Of a stretch of DNA of 64,000 nucleotides, positions 62,195 through 64,000 are shown piece after piece. Origin of the DNA: Variovorax sp. CF079 (GTDB lineage Bacteria > Pseudomonadota > Gammaproteobacteria > Burkholderiales > Burkholderiaceae_C); the NCBI RefSeq assembly GCF_900101545.1, contig NZ_FMZU01000015.1:124001-188000 (forward strand). Direction: 5' to 3'. Each line of letters opens with the position of its first letter. The first letter of the stretch is position 1. The position numbers and the translations under genes are program-made. The notes beneath the pieces are model-generated. The model was not told the origin of the DNA. It worked only from the letters and a program-made list of their open reading frames with translations, and did no database searches.

Positions 62195-63826
62195 TCAGCC
62201 GATCACCTTGGTGGCGGTGGGATCCAGCTTCGGCGGGTTCTCGAAGGTGTGGAAAGGCGCGGGCGAAGGCACTTCCCACTCGAGGCCTTCGGCGGCTTCC
62301 CAGGGCTTCTGCGACGCCTTCTCGCCCTTGCCCTGCATGGTGGGCAGCACGATGAAGAGGAAGAAGTAGACCTGTGCCAGGCCGAACGCGAAGGCACCCA
62401 CGGAGGCCACCGCATTGAAGTCGGCGAACTGCATCGGGTAGTCGGCATAGCGACGCGGCATGCCGGCCAGACCCAGGAAGTGCATCGGGAAGAAGGTGAT
62501 GTTGAAGGAAATCAGCGACCACCAGAAGTGGACCTTGCCGCGCCACTCGTTGTACATGACGCCGGTCCACTTGGGCACCCAATAGTAGAAGCCGGAGAAC
62601 ATGCCGAAGAGCGAGCCGGCCACCAGCACGTAGTGGAAGTGCGCCACCACGTAGTAGGTGTCCTGCAGCTGGGTGTCGATGGGCGCGACCGCGAGGATCA
62701 GGCCCGTGAAGCCGCCCATGGTGAACACGAAGATGAAGCCCACGGCGAACAGCATCGGGGTCTCGAAGGTCATCGAGCCCTGCCACATCGTCGCGATCCA
62801 GTTGAAGATCTTCACTGCCGTCGGCACCGCGATCAGCATGGTCGCGTACATGAAGAACAGCTGGCCGGTGAGCGGCATGCCGGTCGTGAACATGTGGTGC
62901 GCCCAGACGATGAACGACAGGATCGCGATCGACGAAGTGGCGTAGACCATCGAGGCGTAGCCGAACAGGCGCTTGCGCGAGAAGGCCGGCACGACCTGGC
63001 TGATGATGCCGAAGGCCGGCAAGATCATGATGTAGACCTCGGGGTGGCCGAAGAACCAGAAGATGTGCTGGTACATCACCGGGTCGCCGCCGCCGGCGGG
63101 ATTGAAGAAGCTGGTGCCGAAGTGGCGGTCGGTCAGCGTCATGGTGATGGCGCCGGCGAGCACGGGCATCACGGCGATCAGCAGGTAGGCGGTGATGAGC
63201 CAGGTCCAGCAGAACATCGGCATCTTCATCAGCGTCATGCCCGGGGCGCGCATGTTGAGGATGGTCACGATGATGTTGATCGAGCCCATGATCGAGCTGG
63301 CACCCATGATGTGCATCGCGAAGATGCCGGCGTCCATCGAGGCGCCCATCTGCAGCGTGAGCGGCGCGTAGAGCGTCCAGCCAGCGGCGGGCGCGCCGCC
63401 GGGCATGAAGAAGGAACCCACCAGCATGATGGCCGCCGGGATCAGCAGCCAGAAGCTGAAGTTGTTCATCCGCGCGAAGGCCATGTCGGAGGCGCCGATC
63501 TGCAGCGGCACCATCCAGTTCGCGAAGCCCACGAAGGCCGGCATGATCGCGCCGAACACCATGATCAGGCCGTGCATGGTGGTGAACTGGTTGAACAGCT
63601 CGGGGTTGACCACTTGCAGGCCGGGCTGGAACAGCTCGGCGCGGATCAGGAGCGCGAGCACGCCGCCCACCATCAGCATGGTGAAGGAGAACAGCAGGTA
63701 CAGCGTACCGATGTCCTTGTGGTTGGTCGCGAACACCCAGCGGCGCCAGCCGGCCGGCGCGCCATGGTGATCGTCGTGGGCATGGTCGCCGTGGGCGTGA
63801 CCGTGGGGGTCGAGGACTGCGCTCAT
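62195..63826 (-). CDS. ctaD: Cytochrome c oxidase subunit I
   Basis: The 543-residue protein has about twelve membrane spans. HPEVYIMILPAFGIISQV holds the His-Tyr crosslink site of CuB, MHGLIMVFGAIMP carries a haem ligand, and YYVVAHFHYVLVAGSLFG the haem a and a3 histidines. The Tyr-rich K-channel region SSIAILSFIVWAHHMFTTGM is present, so it is an aa3-type A oxidase. A His-rich N-terminus (about 7-22, HGHAHGDHAHDDHH) may hold metal before insertion. Confidence 0.97.
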   Translation of the reverse strand: MSAVLDPHGHAHGDHAHDDHHGAPAGWRRWVFATNHKDIGTLYLLFSFTMLMVGGVLALLIRAELFQPGLQVVNPELFNQFTTMHGLIMVFGAIMPAFVGFANWMVPLQIGASDMAFARMNNFSFWLLIPAAIMLVGSFFMPGGAPAAGWTLYAPLTLQMGASMDAGIFAMHIMGASSIMGSINIIVTILNMRAPGMTLMKMPMFCWTWLITAYLLIAVMPVLAGAITMTLTDRHFGTSFFNPAGGGDPVMYQHIFWFFGHPEVYIMILPAFGIISQVVPAFSRKRLFGYASMVYATSSIAILSFIVWAHHMFTTGMPLTGQLFFMYATMLIAVPTAVKIFNWIATMWQGSMTFETPMLFAVGFIFVFTMGGFTGLILAVAPIDTQLQDTYYVVAHFHYVLVAGSLFGMFSGFYYWVPKWTGVMYNEWRGKVHFWWSLISFNITFFPMHFLGLAGMPRRYADYPMQFADFNAVASVGAFAFGLAQVYFFLFIVLPTMQGKGEKASQKPWEAAEGLEWEVPSPAPFHTFENPPKLDPTATKVIG

Positions 63827-63875
63827 CTTGATATTCCTTGCAAACTCTTCGTCGTGGCGTCGCGGTGGCAGGGGC

Positions 63876-64000
63876 TTACTTGCCGCGCTGCGCGAGCACT
63901 TCGGCCGGCTGCACGATCTGACCGGTCTTGTTCGACCAGCTGTTCTTGGTGAAGCTCGCCACGGCCGCGAGGTCGGTGTCGCTCAACTGCTTCCAGGAGG
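63876..64000 (-). CDS. ctaC: Cytochrome c oxidase subunit II, C-terminal end, cut by window
   Basis: The 40 visible codons end SNKTGQIVQPAEVLAQRGK and contain LSDTDLAAVASFTKNSW. This matches the C-terminal cytochrome c domain of fused subunit II (CoxB with haem c), after the CuA domain, which lies beyond the right edge. The gene is transcribed leftward into ctaD, 49 bases away. The identity rests on this tail and on context. Confidence 0.8.
   Translation of the reverse strand, partial: SWKQLSDTDLAAVASFTKNSWSNKTGQIVQPAEVLAQRGK

Noticed and set aside
61760..63952. 730-codon open frame opposite ctaG and ctaD
   Set aside because: It is His/Asp/Glu-rich because it mirrors membrane-protein codons; it crosses several real genes.

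Overview
This is 64 kb of GC-rich, densely coding chromosome. Gene content and order point to a betaproteobacterium of the order Burkholderiales, most likely a Comamonadaceae close to Variovorax. The grounds are the cytochrome c oxidase block with ctaG, a DUF2970 gene and surf1, the run lolB-ispE-tRNA-Gln-prs-rplY-pth, the run yicC-gmk-rpoZ-spoT, and rpoH next to ftsY. The taxonomy is inferred from gene order and protein character; no search was run.

Layout. 0-5.1 kb is the most accessory part: the end of a GNAT acetyltransferase gene, a chromosomal ParB-like protein, a pectate-lyase-like lipoprotein, a decayed tannase/feruloyl esterase and tRNA-Ser. 5.1-10.3 kb is a leftward operon: Ser/Thr kinase, PP2C phosphatase, RNase PH, RdgB, HemW and a TetR regulator. 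10.4-14.6 kb runs rightward: yicC, gmk, rpoZ, spoT. 14.6-17 kb holds greB, tRNA-Arg, a small orphan gene lying between an intact CAT-anticodon tRNA gene and a decayed copy of its 3' half, and hrcA. 17-24.3 kb holds nadK, recN, rapZ, mutY, a dynamin-like GTPase and mutM. 24.4-31 kb holds a TPR protein, lolB, ispE, tRNA-Gln, prs, rplY, pth, a gene cut by an in-frame TAG, and a ferredoxin. 31-41 kb is more accessory: a complete oligopeptide-type ABC transporter followed by an amidase, a LysR regulator facing a tautomerase, a TPR protein and an SPW membrane protein. 41-45.7 kb holds a divergent class A penicillin-binding protein, a histidine phosphatase and an alpha/beta hydrolase. 45.7-52.9 kb is an eight-gene leftward run: two M16 peptidases, rsmD, coaD, pxpB, pxpC, pxpA and pcp. 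53-55.7 kb holds ftsY, an Mpo1-like protein and rpoH. 55.8-64 kb is the aa3-type cytochrome c oxidase and its assembly genes, cut by the window edge inside subunit II.

How genes may work together. HrcA (near 16 kb) probably acts on rpoH at the far end: a perfect CIRCE operator lies exactly on the rpoH promoter, where a sigma-E-like promoter also fits. Pcp releases pyroglutamate from peptides and PxpABC opens it to glutamate, so their shared operon reads as one salvage route. SpoT and the omega subunit link ppGpp metabolism with RNA polymerase. Haem A synthesis (CtaA, CtaB), copper delivery (CtaG, SCO) and SURF1 sit with the oxidase they serve.

No defence system, prophage, intact IS or CRISPR array was seen. 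The most unusual items are a dispersed GC-rich palindromic repeat present at least four times plus a fragment, with one copy read in frame inside an M16 peptidase; the tRNA 3'-half copy flanking a small orphan gene; the in-frame amber codon at 30553; and the layered rpoH control region.
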